64,000 nt of DNA from Dermatophilus congolensis (lineage in GTDB: Bacteria; Actinomycetota; Actinomycetes; Actinomycetales; Dermatophilaceae): NCBI RefSeq assembly GCF_900447215.1, contig NZ_UFYA01000001.1, positions 496,001-560,000 of the forward strand, given 5' to 3'. Made by a program: the position numbers and the translations under genes. Below the pieces are notes generated by a model. It did not search any database. It was given only the letters and a program-made list of their open reading frames with translations, and had not been told where the DNA came from. Within the stretch, counting starts at the first letter, position 1, and each line of letters begins with the position of its first letter. Below, piece after piece: positions 47,434-56,091 of the stretch.

Positions 47434-50316
47434 ATGGCTTCCGATGAAAAAAACACATCACATGCGCAGTTGGATGAAGTTATGGCTGTCTCTGGTGGAT
47501 CGGCTGCAGCACCTGTGGGTGCAAGTTTTGGGTTGATTTTTCAGGCTCCCGATCCGACTGCCGTGACGACGGTGCGTCGTCGTGTGCGTTCTGAGCGGGT
47601 GGAGGTGAACGAGTCCTCGGCTGATGAAGTTGAGGAGCCGCAGCCGCGTGAGGGTAGTGATGACGGCGAGGACGAACGGGAATCTCGTGGTGCGCGGCGT
47701 AGTCGTCGCGGGCGTCGGGGTGGGCGTGGGGCTCGTCACCGCAGTGATCATGAAGGGGATGTGGAGCTGGAGGCTCCACAGGAAGATGTTGTTGATGGCG
47801 ATCTGCAGGCAGATGTCGCTGAGGCTGAAGAGCGGCAGGATGGCGCTGATGAGTCTGAGCCCAGTGAGAGCCGCACCCGTCGACGTCGTCGGGGTGGGCG
47901 TGGACGGCGCCGTTCGTTGGGGGAGGATAACGAAGATGCGGTGAAGTCTGTTGACGAGGAATCTTCGTCGACAGATGAGGACACTGATGACTCTTCGAGT
48001 GATTCTTATTCGGACGGCGATGAGTATGAGGGTGGTGAGGATGAGGAAGGCCGTTCTAGCCGTCGGCGTACCCGGCGTCGTCGCCGTGCAGGGTCTTCGG
48101 TAGAGGCTCAAGAGGATGTGCCTGGTGTAACGACTCGTGTGCGTGAGTCGCGTAAGAGCCGTGATGAGGCGACTGGGATTAAGGGTTCAACCCGCCTGGA
48201 GGCGAAGCGGCAGCGGCGTCGGGATGGTCGTGAGGCTGGTCGGCGCCGCACGATCATCACGGAGGCGCAGTTTTTGGCGCGTCGTGAAAGTGTCGAACGG
48301 GTTATGGCGATCCGTGAGATTGATAATCGGATTGAGATCGGTGTGCTTGAGGATGGTGTGCTAGTTGAGCACTATCTCTCTGGCGCTGATGGCAGTGCTG
48401 GTGGTAGCTCTGGCGCAAGCAGCGTGGGTAACGTCTACTTGGGTCGTGTTCAGAATGTGTTGCCGTCGATGGAGGCAGCGTTCGTTGATATCGGTAAGAA
48501 CCGTAATGGTGTGCTGTATGCCGGTGAAGTGAATTGGGATGCTGCTGGTCTTGAGGGTGGTAGTCAGCGACGTATCGAGAATGCTCTTTCGCCGGGGCAG
48601 AACGTGCTGGTGCAGGTGACCAAGGACCCGATTGGTCATAAGGGTGCTCGTTTGACGAGTCAGGTTTCGTTGCCTGGACGGTTCCTTGTGTATGTGCCGG
48701 ATGGCTCTATGACGGGGATTTCTCGTAAGTTGCCAGACACAGAGCGTGCGCGGTTGAAGTCGCTGTTGAAAAAGATCGTGCCTGAGGACGCTGGCGTGAT
48801 CGTGCGGACTGCTGCCGAAGGCGCCAGCGAGGAGGAATTGACCGCTGATGTGAAGCGTCTTGCGCGTCAGTGGGAAACAATCCAGAAGAAAGCGGCGAGT
48901 GGTCATGGGCCGGTGCTCTTGCACGGGGAGCCGGGGCTGACTGTCCGAGTTGTTCGTGACATCTTCAACGAGGACTTCTCGAAGCTTGTTGTTTCGGGAA
49001 GTAACGCGTGGGCGACGGTGAGTGAGTATGTGGAGTCGGTTGCTCCTGATCTGCGTGATCGTGTGACCCAGTGGACTGAGAAAGCAGATCTTTTTACGAC
49101 TTACCGCATTGATGAGCAGCTGGCTAAGGCGATGGACCGTAAGGTCTGGCTGCCCAGCGGCGGTTCGTTGATTATTGACCGCACTGAGGCGATGACGGTC
49201 ATCGACGTGAACACGGGCAAGTTTGTTGGTGCAGGCGGAAACCTGGAAGAAACCGTCACTAAAAACAACTTGGAAGCGGCTGAGGAGATCGTTAATCAGC
49301 TGCGTTTGCGCGATATCGGCGGCATCATTGTGGTCGACTTCATTGACATGGTGTTGGAGTCCAACCGTGAGCTGGTGGTTCGTCGCCTGGTTGAGTGCCT
49401 TGGGCGTGACCGGACTAAGCACCAGGTTGCTGAGGTGACCTCGCTTGGTTTGGTGCAGATGACGCGTAAGCGAGTCGGCGCCGGGCTGATTGAGGTGTTC
49501 TCTGAGACGTGTGAGCATTGTCATGGGCGTGGAATCATCGTTCGGAATACACCTAAGTTGCCTTCAGGTGAGCCTGATGGTGAGGGGCGTAAGGCACGTA
49601 AAGGTCGTAAAGGTAAGAATGCCGAAGCGCCTGAGCCTAAGCCGCAGGAAGTTGAGCTGGTCGAAGAAGTTATTGAGCCGGTCGAAGAGGTTCTAGAAGA
49701 GTCTGGTGAGGAGCGCCGCGGCGTTTCCGCTGCTGCTATGGCGAAGGTAGCGGCTGCGCTCAAGAGCGTTCCGGACCAGGTGGCAGCTGAGGGCGAGGCG
49801 CCTGAGCCAGTAAAGAAGCGGACTCGCCGTGCAGGTCGTCGTGCTGCAGGAGCGCCGCGCACCGCTGTGGGTGAGGCGGTGACTGCCATTGTTGCGACGG
49901 AGCCGGAGGTTGTTTCGCCTGTTGAGTCTGCCGAAGCAAAGGTCGAAGAGGCAGCAGCGCAAGTAGTGGCTTCGGAGGCGGAAGCGGTTAAACCGGAAGT
50001 TACTAAGAAGCGGACTCGCCGTGCGGGGCGTCGTGCTGCGAGCGCGCCATCGGGAGCCGCAGATAGTAGCGGTATGGGGCTGATGACTGTGCAGGAAGCT
50101 GCTGTGGTGGATGCTGCGCCGTTAACTCAGCTCGCAATGGTTGCATCTGTCGTGTCGGATGAGCCTGCTGAGGTTGAGGTATCTGTTGCTGAAGAGGCTG
50201 TTGCTCCGAAGAAGCGGACTCGCCGTGCGGGGCGTCGTGCTGCAGGAGCGCCTGCAGGTCCTCCGGCTGCTACGGGTGAAGTTGCTGCCGGTGGAGAAAG
50301 TAGCACCGCTGAGTGA
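47434..50316 (+). CDS. rne: Ribonuclease E/G
   Basis: 960-aa RNase E/G family endonuclease for rRNA and mRNA processing. The catalytic core has an S1 domain (GNVYLGRVQNVLPSMEAAFVDIG), the metal-binding aspartates in VIDVNTGKFVG and IIVVDFIDM, and the zinc link CEHCHGRG. A long N-terminal extension (about 270 residues) alternates acidic Ser/Glu/Asp and Arg-rich tracts; a C-terminal extension carries three basic repeats. ATG 47434 follows AAGGA with seven-base spacing; the open frame starts 22 codons earlier. Confidence 0.95.
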   Translation: MASDEKNTSHAQLDEVMAVSGGSAAAPVGASFGLIFQAPDPTAVTTVRRRVRSERVEVNESSADEVEEPQPREGSDDGEDERESRGARRSRRGRRGGRGARHRSDHEGDVELEAPQEDVVDGDLQADVAEAEERQDGADESEPSESRTRRRRRGGRGRRRSLGEDNEDAVKSVDEESSSTDEDTDDSSSDSYSDGDEYEGGEDEEGRSSRRRTRRRRRAGSSVEAQEDVPGVTTRVRESRKSRDEATGIKGSTRLEAKRQRRRDGREAGRRRTIITEAQFLARRESVERVMAIREIDNRIEIGVLEDGVLVEHYLSGADGSAGGSSGASSVGNVYLGRVQNVLPSMEAAFVDIGKNRNGVLYAGEVNWDAAGLEGGSQRRIENALSPGQNVLVQVTKDPIGHKGARLTSQVSLPGRFLVYVPDGSMTGISRKLPDTERARLKSLLKKIVPEDAGVIVRTAAEGASEEELTADVKRLARQWETIQKKAASGHGPVLLHGEPGLTVRVVRDIFNEDFSKLVVSGSNAWATVSEYVESVAPDLRDRVTQWTEKADLFTTYRIDEQLAKAMDRKVWLPSGGSLIIDRTEAMTVIDVNTGKFVGAGGNLEETVTKNNLEAAEEIVNQLRLRDIGGIIVVDFIDMVLESNRELVVRRLVECLGRDRTKHQVAEVTSLGLVQMTRKRVGAGLIEVFSETCEHCHGRGIIVRNTPKLPSGEPDGEGRKARKGRKGKNAEAPEPKPQEVELVEEVIEPVEEVLEESGEERRGVSAAAMAKVAAALKSVPDQVAAEGEAPEPVKKRTRRAGRRAAGAPRTAVGEAVTAIVATEPEVVSPVESAEAKVEEAAAQVVASEAEAVKPEVTKKRTRRAGRRAASAPSGAADSSGMGLMTVQEAAVVDAAPLTQLAMVASVVSDEPAEVEVSVAEEAVAPKKRTRRAGRRAAGAPAGPPAATGEVAAGGESSTAE
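49813..50252 (+). repeat. Three basic repeats in the RNase E/G C-terminal tail
   Basis: 44-bp units at 49813–49856, 50005–50048 and 50209–50252 encode KKRTRRAGRRAAGAP or KKRTRRAGRRAASAP. Spacing is about 150–160 bp of Ala/Glu/Val-rich sequence. The DNA is nearly identical between copies, which suggests recent duplication or gene conversion. Confidence 0.9.
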
Positions 50317-50445
50317 TCGTGTGCGTTTGGGTGACTTCCCAGCGCACGGTACAGTGATATGTCGTGCGTCCACCGTGACTCGTGCCATTCGGGCGACGGG
50401 CCGGTAGCAAGCGGCGCAGCAACCCCAGAAAGTGAGTGTGTTTAC

Positions 50446-50754
50446 GTGTACGCGATTGTTCGCGCCGGTGGCCGCCAGGAGAAGGTGGCAGTTGGCGACA
50501 AGCTCCTGGTCGACAAGATTGATGCCGAGCCCGGTTCTAACATCGAACTCACTCCGGTGTTGCTCGTTGACGGTGACAAGGTGACTGCAGGCGCCGAAAA
50601 GCTCGGTAAAGCCACTGTTACCGCTGAGATCGTGAAAGCCGCGAAGGGCCCCAAGATCTCCATCGTTAAGTACAAGAACAAGACGGGTTACCGCAAGCGT
50701 CAGGGCCACCGTCAGCCCCTCACGCAGATCAAGATCACCGCGATCAACGCCTGA
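50446..50754 (+). CDS. rplU: 50S ribosomal protein L21
   Basis: 102-aa protein with the L21 patterns [20 protein letters not shown] and [14 protein letters not shown]. The GTG at 50446 gives the standard N-terminus; the frame is open 29 codons further. Its promoter probably lies in the 129 bp after rne. Confidence 0.95.
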   Translation: MYAIVRAGGRQEKVAVGDKLLVDKIDAEPGSNIELTPVLLVDGDKVTAGAEKLGKATVTAEIVKAAKGPKISIVKYKNKTGYRKRQGHRQPLTQIKITAINA

Positions 50755-50782
50755 TTTTTCGTCGTCGTAAGAGAGGTTTGAC

Positions 50783-51046
50783 ATGGCACACAAGAAGGGT
50801 GCATCCAGCTCCAAAAACGGTCGTGACTCGAACGCGCAGCGCCTTGGTGTGAAGCGTTTTGGTGGTCAGCTGGTCAACGCTGGTGAGATCATCGTCCGTC
50901 AGCGTGGCACGCACTTCCACCCTGGCGTGAACGTCGGCCGTGGCGGCGATGACACGCTGTTCGCCCTCTCCGCTGGTGCGGTTGAGTTCGGCACCAAGCG
51001 TGGCCGCAAGGTCGTTAGCATTGTGGAGCCCGTCGCTGCTGAGTGA
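50783..51046 (+). CDS. rpmA: 50S ribosomal protein L27
   Basis: 87-aa protein beginning [20 protein letters not shown], typical of L27 without the cleavable N-terminal extension of Firmicutes. GAGAGG lies six bases before the ATG. Co-transcribed with rplU and closed by a strong terminator. Confidence 0.96.
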   Translation: MAHKKGASSSKNGRDSNAQRLGVKRFGGQLVNAGEIIVRQRGTHFHPGVNVGRGGDDTLFALSAGAVEFGTKRGRKVVSIVEPVAAE

Positions 51047-51061
51047 CGCCCCATCGAGTTT

Positions 51062-51107
51062 GTTATAAAAACGAGCCAGTCATGACTGACTGGCTCGTTT
51101 TTATAAC
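51062..51107. terminator. Terminator of rplU–rpmA
   Basis: Perfect 21-bp inverted repeat (arms 51062–51082 and 51087–51107) with a 4-nt loop. The right arm includes TTTTT. It is bidirectional and also serves the convergent S41 gene. Confidence 0.85.
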
Positions 51108-51138
51108 GTGTGAATATTTACTGGGTACTTCTGATGAG

Positions 51139-52182
51139 TCACCGCTTGGAGGGGCATTTCTTTGCTGCAAGCCACTGACGTGCTGCCTCATCAGCTGATT
51201 CATTCTCGCTGTGCTCATCTGGTTGGAGGGGCTTCTCGGCTAGGTTGTTACCAAAGCGGTCGAGATAAAGATTTTTCGTGAGTGTCAATGTGGCGCCGTC
51301 GTAGAGTCGTGGCGTGACACTTCCTGAAGTGTGGCCAGCTGTTGGCGTCCCGAAAGTTCTCACGTGGGGCAGCCCACGAAGAGCTGTGACTACTGCTTCA
51401 CCGCTGGCGGATGTTTGTTCTCCGTGAAGTACTGCTATGGGCGCATGTGTTCGTTTGATTCGATCACCAACAGAGATGACTGTGCCTGCGACACCTGCGC
51501 CGTCGGAGTGTGTTGTTACTTCTACGCGGGCATCTTCTCGAGTGGCGAAAATGACGGAGACTCCGTTCGGTATGAGTGCAGTTATCCCTGACAGTAGGGG
51601 GTACATGTTTTTTCCTGAGTTGTTCCGCACATCGACGATGTATCCGCATGTGCTCGGGGCGGCTTGGTCGATTCCGTCAGCGATAACTCGTGCGTAGCGT
51701 GCTTGGGACTCTGCGTCCACCATGCCGAGGGAAGGCATCGTCACTGTAGTGACGGAAGGGTGCTTGGCTGTTGCGCCCGCGGCAGGTGCAACGGTGGGGG
51801 TGTGGAACACAGGCGCAGGTAATGACTGAGCAGGGGGTGCGGGTATCAGTTGGGAGTTTTTCCCACCAGCTATTTTTGCAGCTTTGGCTAGTACTGGGTG
51901 AAGGTCATCGTATGAATTAGCTGTACTGATTGCTTCTTCTACCTCGGCGCGCATCTGTTCCCATGCTGGTCCTGATGCGTATACCCCTTCGTCGAGAATA
52001 TTGAGAGCTATCTGGCCGTAACGCTGCATCGATGGCGGCATGATGTAAAGGCCAAAGATAGGGCCAAAGGTATATGTCGCAGATATGCCACCGACAGTCA
52101 CACCTGTGACGACAAGAAAGCCTGTGATAAAACGAGTCAAGAATGCACGTTTGCCAGGCTCGGTGGAGTCTTTTACGGCCAT
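51139..52182 (-). CDS. Membrane-anchored S41 peptidase homologue (NSR-like)
   Basis: About 347-aa protein with one N-terminal membrane helix (FLTRFITGFLVVTGVTVGG) and an S41 domain. VDVRNNSGKNMYPLLSGI, the SASGE nucleophile motif and TFGTPTAGHTSG match the nisin-resistance-protein type of S41 peptidases rather than C-terminal processing proteases; no PDZ domain is seen. Near residue 109 the sequence AGGKNSQ has Asn where relatives, as I recall the family, have the catalytic His. The start is uncertain (ATG 52182 or 52218). It separates rpmA from obgE, which are usually adjacent. Confidence 0.75.
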   Translation of the reverse strand: MAVKDSTEPGKRAFLTRFITGFLVVTGVTVGGISATYTFGPIFGLYIMPPSMQRYGQIALNILDEGVYASGPAWEQMRAEVEEAISTANSYDDLHPVLAKAAKIAGGKNSQLIPAPPAQSLPAPVFHTPTVAPAAGATAKHPSVTTVTMPSLGMVDAESQARYARVIADGIDQAAPSTCGYIVDVRNNSGKNMYPLLSGITALIPNGVSVIFATREDARVEVTTHSDGAGVAGTVISVGDRIKRTHAPIAVLHGEQTSASGEAVVTALRGLPHVRTFGTPTAGHTSGSVTPRLYDGATLTLTKNLYLDRFGNNLAEKPLQPDEHSENESADEAARQWLAAKKCPSKR

Positions 52183-52250
52183 AGGGCAACTCTGACTGAC
52201 AACGGGATGTAACGTCATCGTTCTTCGGTATGTCGGTGGTCTCAGAAAAG

Positions 52251-52266
52251 TACGACTACGGTCGTA
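52251..52266. promoter_or_regulatory. Inverted repeat TACGAC-N4-GTCGTA
   Basis: Perfect 6-4-6 dyad between the divergent S41 gene and obgE, 33–69 bp upstream of the possible S41 starts and 112 bp upstream of obgE. It resembles an operator but not the actinobacterial LexA box. The regulator is unknown. Confidence 0.4.
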
Positions 52267-52377
52267 TCTTTCACAGTCATGGGGGTAGCTGCGAGGTTCC
52301 TCGAAAAGAACACGGCCTGGCAGCACAGGTGTGAGCTGGATTTACCACCTATTCGCGCGCATGTGATGATGGGGATC

Positions 52378-53904
52378 ATGCCTGCATTCGTCGATCGCTG
52401 CGTCCTTCATGTCACCGCCGGTAATGGTGGTCACGGATGCGTTTCTGTTCACCGTGAAAAGTTCAAGCCCCTCGGTGGCCCTGACGGCGGCAATGGAGGT
52501 CATGGCGGTGATGTCATTTTCCGTGTGGATCATCAGCTGACCACTTTGCTTGAATACCACCACAGCCCACATCGCAAAGCGAGTAACGGACGTCCGGGGG
52601 AAGGTGATGAGCGTAATGGTGCGCGCGGTGAGGACCTCATCCTTCCTGTTCCAGATGGCACTGTGATTTCTACCCGTGATGGACAGGTCTTGGCCGATCT
52701 TGTTGGCGAGGGGACGGAGTTCACCATCGTTGAGGGCGGACATGGTGGTCTGGGGAACAAAGCTCTTGCCTCCACGAAACGTAAGGCGCCTGGCTTTGCT
52801 CTGATGGGAGAACCCGGTGAAGAGGCGGAAGTTGTTCTCGAGCTTAAAACTCTGGCTGATGTCGCGCTGATCGGGTACCCCTCGGCCGGTAAATCTTCTT
52901 TGGTTTCTGTGATGAGCGCCGCGAAACCAAAAATTGCGGACTATCCGTTCACCACGCTCGTGCCGAATCTTGGCGTTGTCACTGCGGGGAGTGCCCGCTA
53001 CACCGTCGCCGACGTTCCTGGCCTGATCCCGGGTGCGCATGAAGGCCGGGGGCTTGGATTGGAGTTCTTACGGCATGTTGAGCGATGCCATGTGCTTGTG
53101 CATGTCATTGACTGCGCAACCCTTGAAGCGGATCGCGACCCGATGAGTGACCTCGATGTTATCGAGCATGAATTAGCGGAGTATGTTCCCGAGTCCACGC
53201 TGGGGGGGCGCCCTCTTTCGGACCGCACCCGCATCGTCGTGCTCAACAAAGCTGACGTGCCGGAAGCTAAAGAGCTGGCTGAATTCGTCAAACCTGACTT
53301 GGAAGCACGTGGTCTAGAGGTGCATGTCATTTCGGCGGTGGCGCGTACTGGGCTGAAAGAGCTTTCTTTCTCGCTTGCTAAACATGTTGCTCAAGCCCGT
53401 GCTCGTGTTGCTTCTGAGCAAGAAGAACAACCTCGTCGTCGAATTACGATTCGGCCGAAGGCTGTGGATGAGACCGGCTTCGAAGTGCGCCGTGAAATGG
53501 AGTCTACGGGCCCGGTGTACCGCGTTATCGGAGATAAAACCACGCGGTGGGTGCGGCAGACTGACTTCGCAAATGATGAGGCTGTTGGGTTCCTCGCAGA
53601 CAGGCTTGCCAAAGCTGGCGTGGAGGACGCCTTGGTTAAGGCAGGTGCAGTGGCAGGGGACACCGTTTATATCGGCCCAGAAGACAGTGCTGTGGTGTTT
53701 GATTGGCAACCGTCGATTACTGCTGGTGCTGAGTTGCTTGGTCCTCGTGGAACGGACCTGCGACTTGAGGACATGCATCGCCCCACTCGCGCTGAGAAAC
53801 GCAAGGCTTATGACGAGCGCAGAGCATCGCGGGCTGCTGCACGGGCGCAGTTTGATGAGGAGCGTCGTGCTGGGTTGTGGACGGACCCTTCTCACGATGA
53901 GTGA
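52378..53904 (+). CDS. obgE: GTPase ObgE/CgtA
   Basis: 508-aa ribosome-associated GTPase. The Gly-rich Obg domain ([19 protein letters not shown]) is followed by the G domain ([26 protein letters not shown]) and a C-terminal OCT domain ([18 protein letters not shown]) plus a basic tail. ATG 52378 follows GGGG; the frame is open 33 codons earlier. Confidence 0.95.
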   Translation: MPAFVDRCVLHVTAGNGGHGCVSVHREKFKPLGGPDGGNGGHGGDVIFRVDHQLTTLLEYHHSPHRKASNGRPGEGDERNGARGEDLILPVPDGTVISTRDGQVLADLVGEGTEFTIVEGGHGGLGNKALASTKRKAPGFALMGEPGEEAEVVLELKTLADVALIGYPSAGKSSLVSVMSAAKPKIADYPFTTLVPNLGVVTAGSARYTVADVPGLIPGAHEGRGLGLEFLRHVERCHVLVHVIDCATLEADRDPMSDLDVIEHELAEYVPESTLGGRPLSDRTRIVVLNKADVPEAKELAEFVKPDLEARGLEVHVISAVARTGLKELSFSLAKHVAQARARVASEQEEQPRRRITIRPKAVDETGFEVRREMESTGPVYRVIGDKTTRWVRQTDFANDEAVGFLADRLAKAGVEDALVKAGAVAGDTVYIGPEDSAVVFDWQPSITAGAELLGPRGTDLRLEDMHRPTRAEKRKAYDERRASRAAARAQFDEERRAGLWTDPSHDE

Positions 53905-53907
53905 GTG

Positions 53908-53957
53908 AACGATGGTGTGGTTCTCTTTCTTCGAAGAAAGAGAACCACACCATCGTT
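53908..53957. terminator. Perfect 50-bp palindrome after obgE
   Basis: Every base of 53908–53957 pairs with its mirror, centred on TCGA, so a minimal loop is expected. It starts three bases after the obgE stop. There is no U-tract. Most likely a terminator for obgE. Confidence 0.7.
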
Positions 53958-54042
53958 GTGCACATCTTCCCTGGTCAGATGGCCAGAACGGTTTTACTTT
54001 GATCGTTCTTAAATACACGCTGTCATGCTGTACAGGGGAGTC

Positions 54043-54492
54043 ATGTTGATTATCGATGTGCGTTTGCCGCAACCGGTGACTCCGCCTGTGCCTGCTGTGG
54101 TTAAAGCGGACGCTTCTGCTACATCTACAAGCGCTGAGCGTTTTCCGGTGATTCATCGGGGCGAGCGCCGTGTCCGTCGTTCTAGCGCCCCCGATACGTC
54201 TCTTCTTAGTGCTGCTGATATCGAATTGATTCACGTGGTGACGGGAGAGCGGTTGTACGGTACGGGAATCGTTAATGGGGAGGATCTTCAACCGTTCAGT
54301 TTGCAACTAGTTCTTGATCGGCATGACGGTGTTCTTCCTCGGGGGGTTGAAGTGAGCGTGTCTTACCTTCATCGTCGTGGGAAAGCACTACTTCGCAGTG
54401 GCCACTTGAACCCTTACTCCGGTGCTGAGCTGACTCGAGCTGAGCGGTATCTTGCTTCGCGACACTCTGGTGGCGTGGACGTCTCCCTTTAG
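54043..54492 (+). CDS. Hypothetical protein, 149 aa
   Basis: Unknown protein. It begins with a strand-like LIIDVRLPQPVTPPVPAVV, then a polar and basic linker (IHRGERRVRRSSAPD), then a mixed domain (IELIHVVTGERLYGTG…FSLQLVLDRHDGVL). No signal peptide, membrane helix or known motif is seen. GGGGAG lies only two bases before ATG 54043; ATG 54025 is an alternative. The region upstream is AT-rich and may hold its promoter. Codon use is like that of the neighbours. Confidence 0.6.
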   Translation: MLIIDVRLPQPVTPPVPAVVKADASATSTSAERFPVIHRGERRVRRSSAPDTSLLSAADIELIHVVTGERLYGTGIVNGEDLQPFSLQLVLDRHDGVLPRGVEVSVSYLHRRGKALLRSGHLNPYSGAELTRAERYLASRHSGGVDVSL

Positions 54493-54630
54493 CGGTGGGG
54501 CCAGCTCGCGATACTGGTCCGTTTCATCTGAACGTATTGGTGTTGGGCTGTTCTTCAGACTGAACACAATAAGTGTGCGATGGGGAAGACCACATGTGCT
54601 TCTCGGGGCGGATGTGGATACGGTTTCCTC

Positions 54631-55149
54631 ATGAGTCAACAGATCGTCCGCGCGCACGTGCGAGACATCGCGAAGGTTAAGCCTCTGTGGAAGCAGATGG
54701 TCAGCGAATACGCGACTATTTCTGGTGGGAAATGGCGCGTGCTTGAGCCTCATGAGGCGTGGCAGCTGCGTTTTCAGGAGTATTTGGCCTGGATCAACGA
54801 TGCCAGCGGTTTAGTTTTTATCGCGATTGACCAGACTCCTGACGAGAACGGAAACGTTGAGGATAAGGCAGTAGGGTACGCCGCTATACGTTTTGTCTCG
54901 CCAGACTCGACCTTCGATATGGGTGAAACACGAGGTGAGCTGGAATCTCTCGTAGTTTTACCTGACTATCGTGGGCGCGGTATCGCATCAGATCTTCTCT
55001 CTGCGTGTCGGAAAGAGCTGATGCGGCGTGAAATTTCTTACTGGACTACGAGCACTCTCACTGACAACGCTGCCACCATTCACCTCTTCCAAAAGAACGG
55101 TTTTAAGCCTTTTCTCTTGCGTATGGGGCAGCGTCTTGAAGATGACTGA
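54631..55149 (+). CDS. GNAT-family acetyltransferase
   Basis: 172-aa protein. The acetyl-CoA-binding part reads ESLVVLPDYRGRGIASDLLSACRKEL, followed by TLTDNAATIHLFQKNGFKPFLLRM. Substrate unknown. ATG 54631 lacks a strong ribosome site; the frame is open 17 codons earlier. It lies 138 bp after the hypothetical gene in the same direction. Confidence 0.85.
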   Translation: MSQQIVRAHVRDIAKVKPLWKQMVSEYATISGGKWRVLEPHEAWQLRFQEYLAWINDASGLVFIAIDQTPDENGNVEDKAVGYAAIRFVSPDSTFDMGETRGELESLVVLPDYRGRGIASDLLSACRKELMRREISYWTTSTLTDNAATIHLFQKNGFKPFLLRMGQRLEDD

Positions 55150-55395
55150 GCTGTGTATCGAAAATTAGTCGGCTGTGTGGCCGCGCCTGTATGTCAAAAA
55201 TTCATGGTTGCGCAGTGGCCTGATGAAGGTGAGAAAGCCACGGTAGAACACGGACTGGGAGTGGAGTTTCTCGATGCTTGTTGTAGGCGCCTCCAGGATG
55301 AAGCGTTAGCGGATTGAGCCCGAGTGCTTCTTTGGTGTTCGAGTGGGTCGTGTTCGATTCCCGTCGCTTCCCCGATGCGTGGCAGGATCGGCAGT

Positions 55396-56091
55396 ATGGA
55401 AGGTTCCGAAGTACGTAAGCTCGCAGCTCTCGAAGACAACCACTGGTGGTACAGGGAGCGTCGTCACATCCTCAAGAAGCTTCTCGAGGGGCGTACCCCT
55501 GGTCGCGCTCTTGATGTTGGCGCAGCCGGTGGGGGTAACACACGCGTGCTGCGGGACATGGGGTGGCAGGTCTCTCCGCTGGAGTATGGCCCTGAAGGCG
55601 CGGAAGTGGCAAAGGAACGTGGACTAGCTGTCATGCGCGCTGACGCCATGCAGCTTCCGCTATCGGATGCCAGCCTTGATCTCGTTACTGCTTTTGATGT
55701 GCTTGAGCACCTCGAAGAAGATGATCGCTGTGTCAAAGAGGTGGCACGCGTACTCAAACCGGGTGGAGCTTTCCTGGTAGCTGTTCCAGCGGATCCGAAA
55801 CTGTGGAGCTCTCACGACGTAGCTGTGTCTCACCTTCGCCGATACACCCGCGAGACTCTCACCCAGGTTCTGGACCAGCCAGGCTTCCGTTTGGAGTGGA
55901 TGAAGTCGTGGATGGTTTTGCTTCGACCAGCTGTTGCTCTTCGCCGCTCTTCATCGAGCGGCAGCGACCTACAGCCGATGAACCCCATCGTCAATGCCGG
56001 GCTTTCTGCTGTGGTCGCTGCCGAGCGTTACTTGCCGGTTTCCTCGCTTCCGGGAGTGAGCTTGTTTGCTGAGGTGCGTCGTACCGCCTGA
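55396..56091 (+). CDS. Class I SAM-dependent methyltransferase
   Basis: 231-aa protein with the SAM motif ALDVGAAGGGNTRVL, then FDVLEHLEEDDRCVKEVARVLKPGGAFLVAVPAD as in the Methyltransf_11/23 group often linked to polysaccharide or lipid modification. It ends 64 bp inside the convergent glycosyltransferase gene. Start chosen at ATG 55396, giving EGSEVRKLAALEDNHWWY at the N-terminus as in relatives. Confidence 0.85.
   Translation: MEGSEVRKLAALEDNHWWYRERRHILKKLLEGRTPGRALDVGAAGGGNTRVLRDMGWQVSPLEYGPEGAEVAKERGLAVMRADAMQLPLSDASLDLVTAFDVLEHLEEDDRCVKEVARVLKPGGAFLVAVPADPKLWSSHDVAVSHLRRYTRETLTQVLDQPGFRLEWMKSWMVLLRPAVALRRSSSSGSDLQPMNPIVNAGLSAVVAAERYLPVSSLPGVSLFAEVRRTA

Noticed and set aside
48361-49524. 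387-aa open frame on the minus strand over rne
   Set aside because: Mirror of the conserved RNase E/G core; no protein motif.
55284-55380. tRNA-like remnant: GAAGCG … GTGTTCGATTCCCGTCGCTTC before the methyltransferase
   Set aside because: Only the acceptor-like stem pairs; the T-stem has two mismatches of five and no anticodon arm can be drawn. Probably chance.
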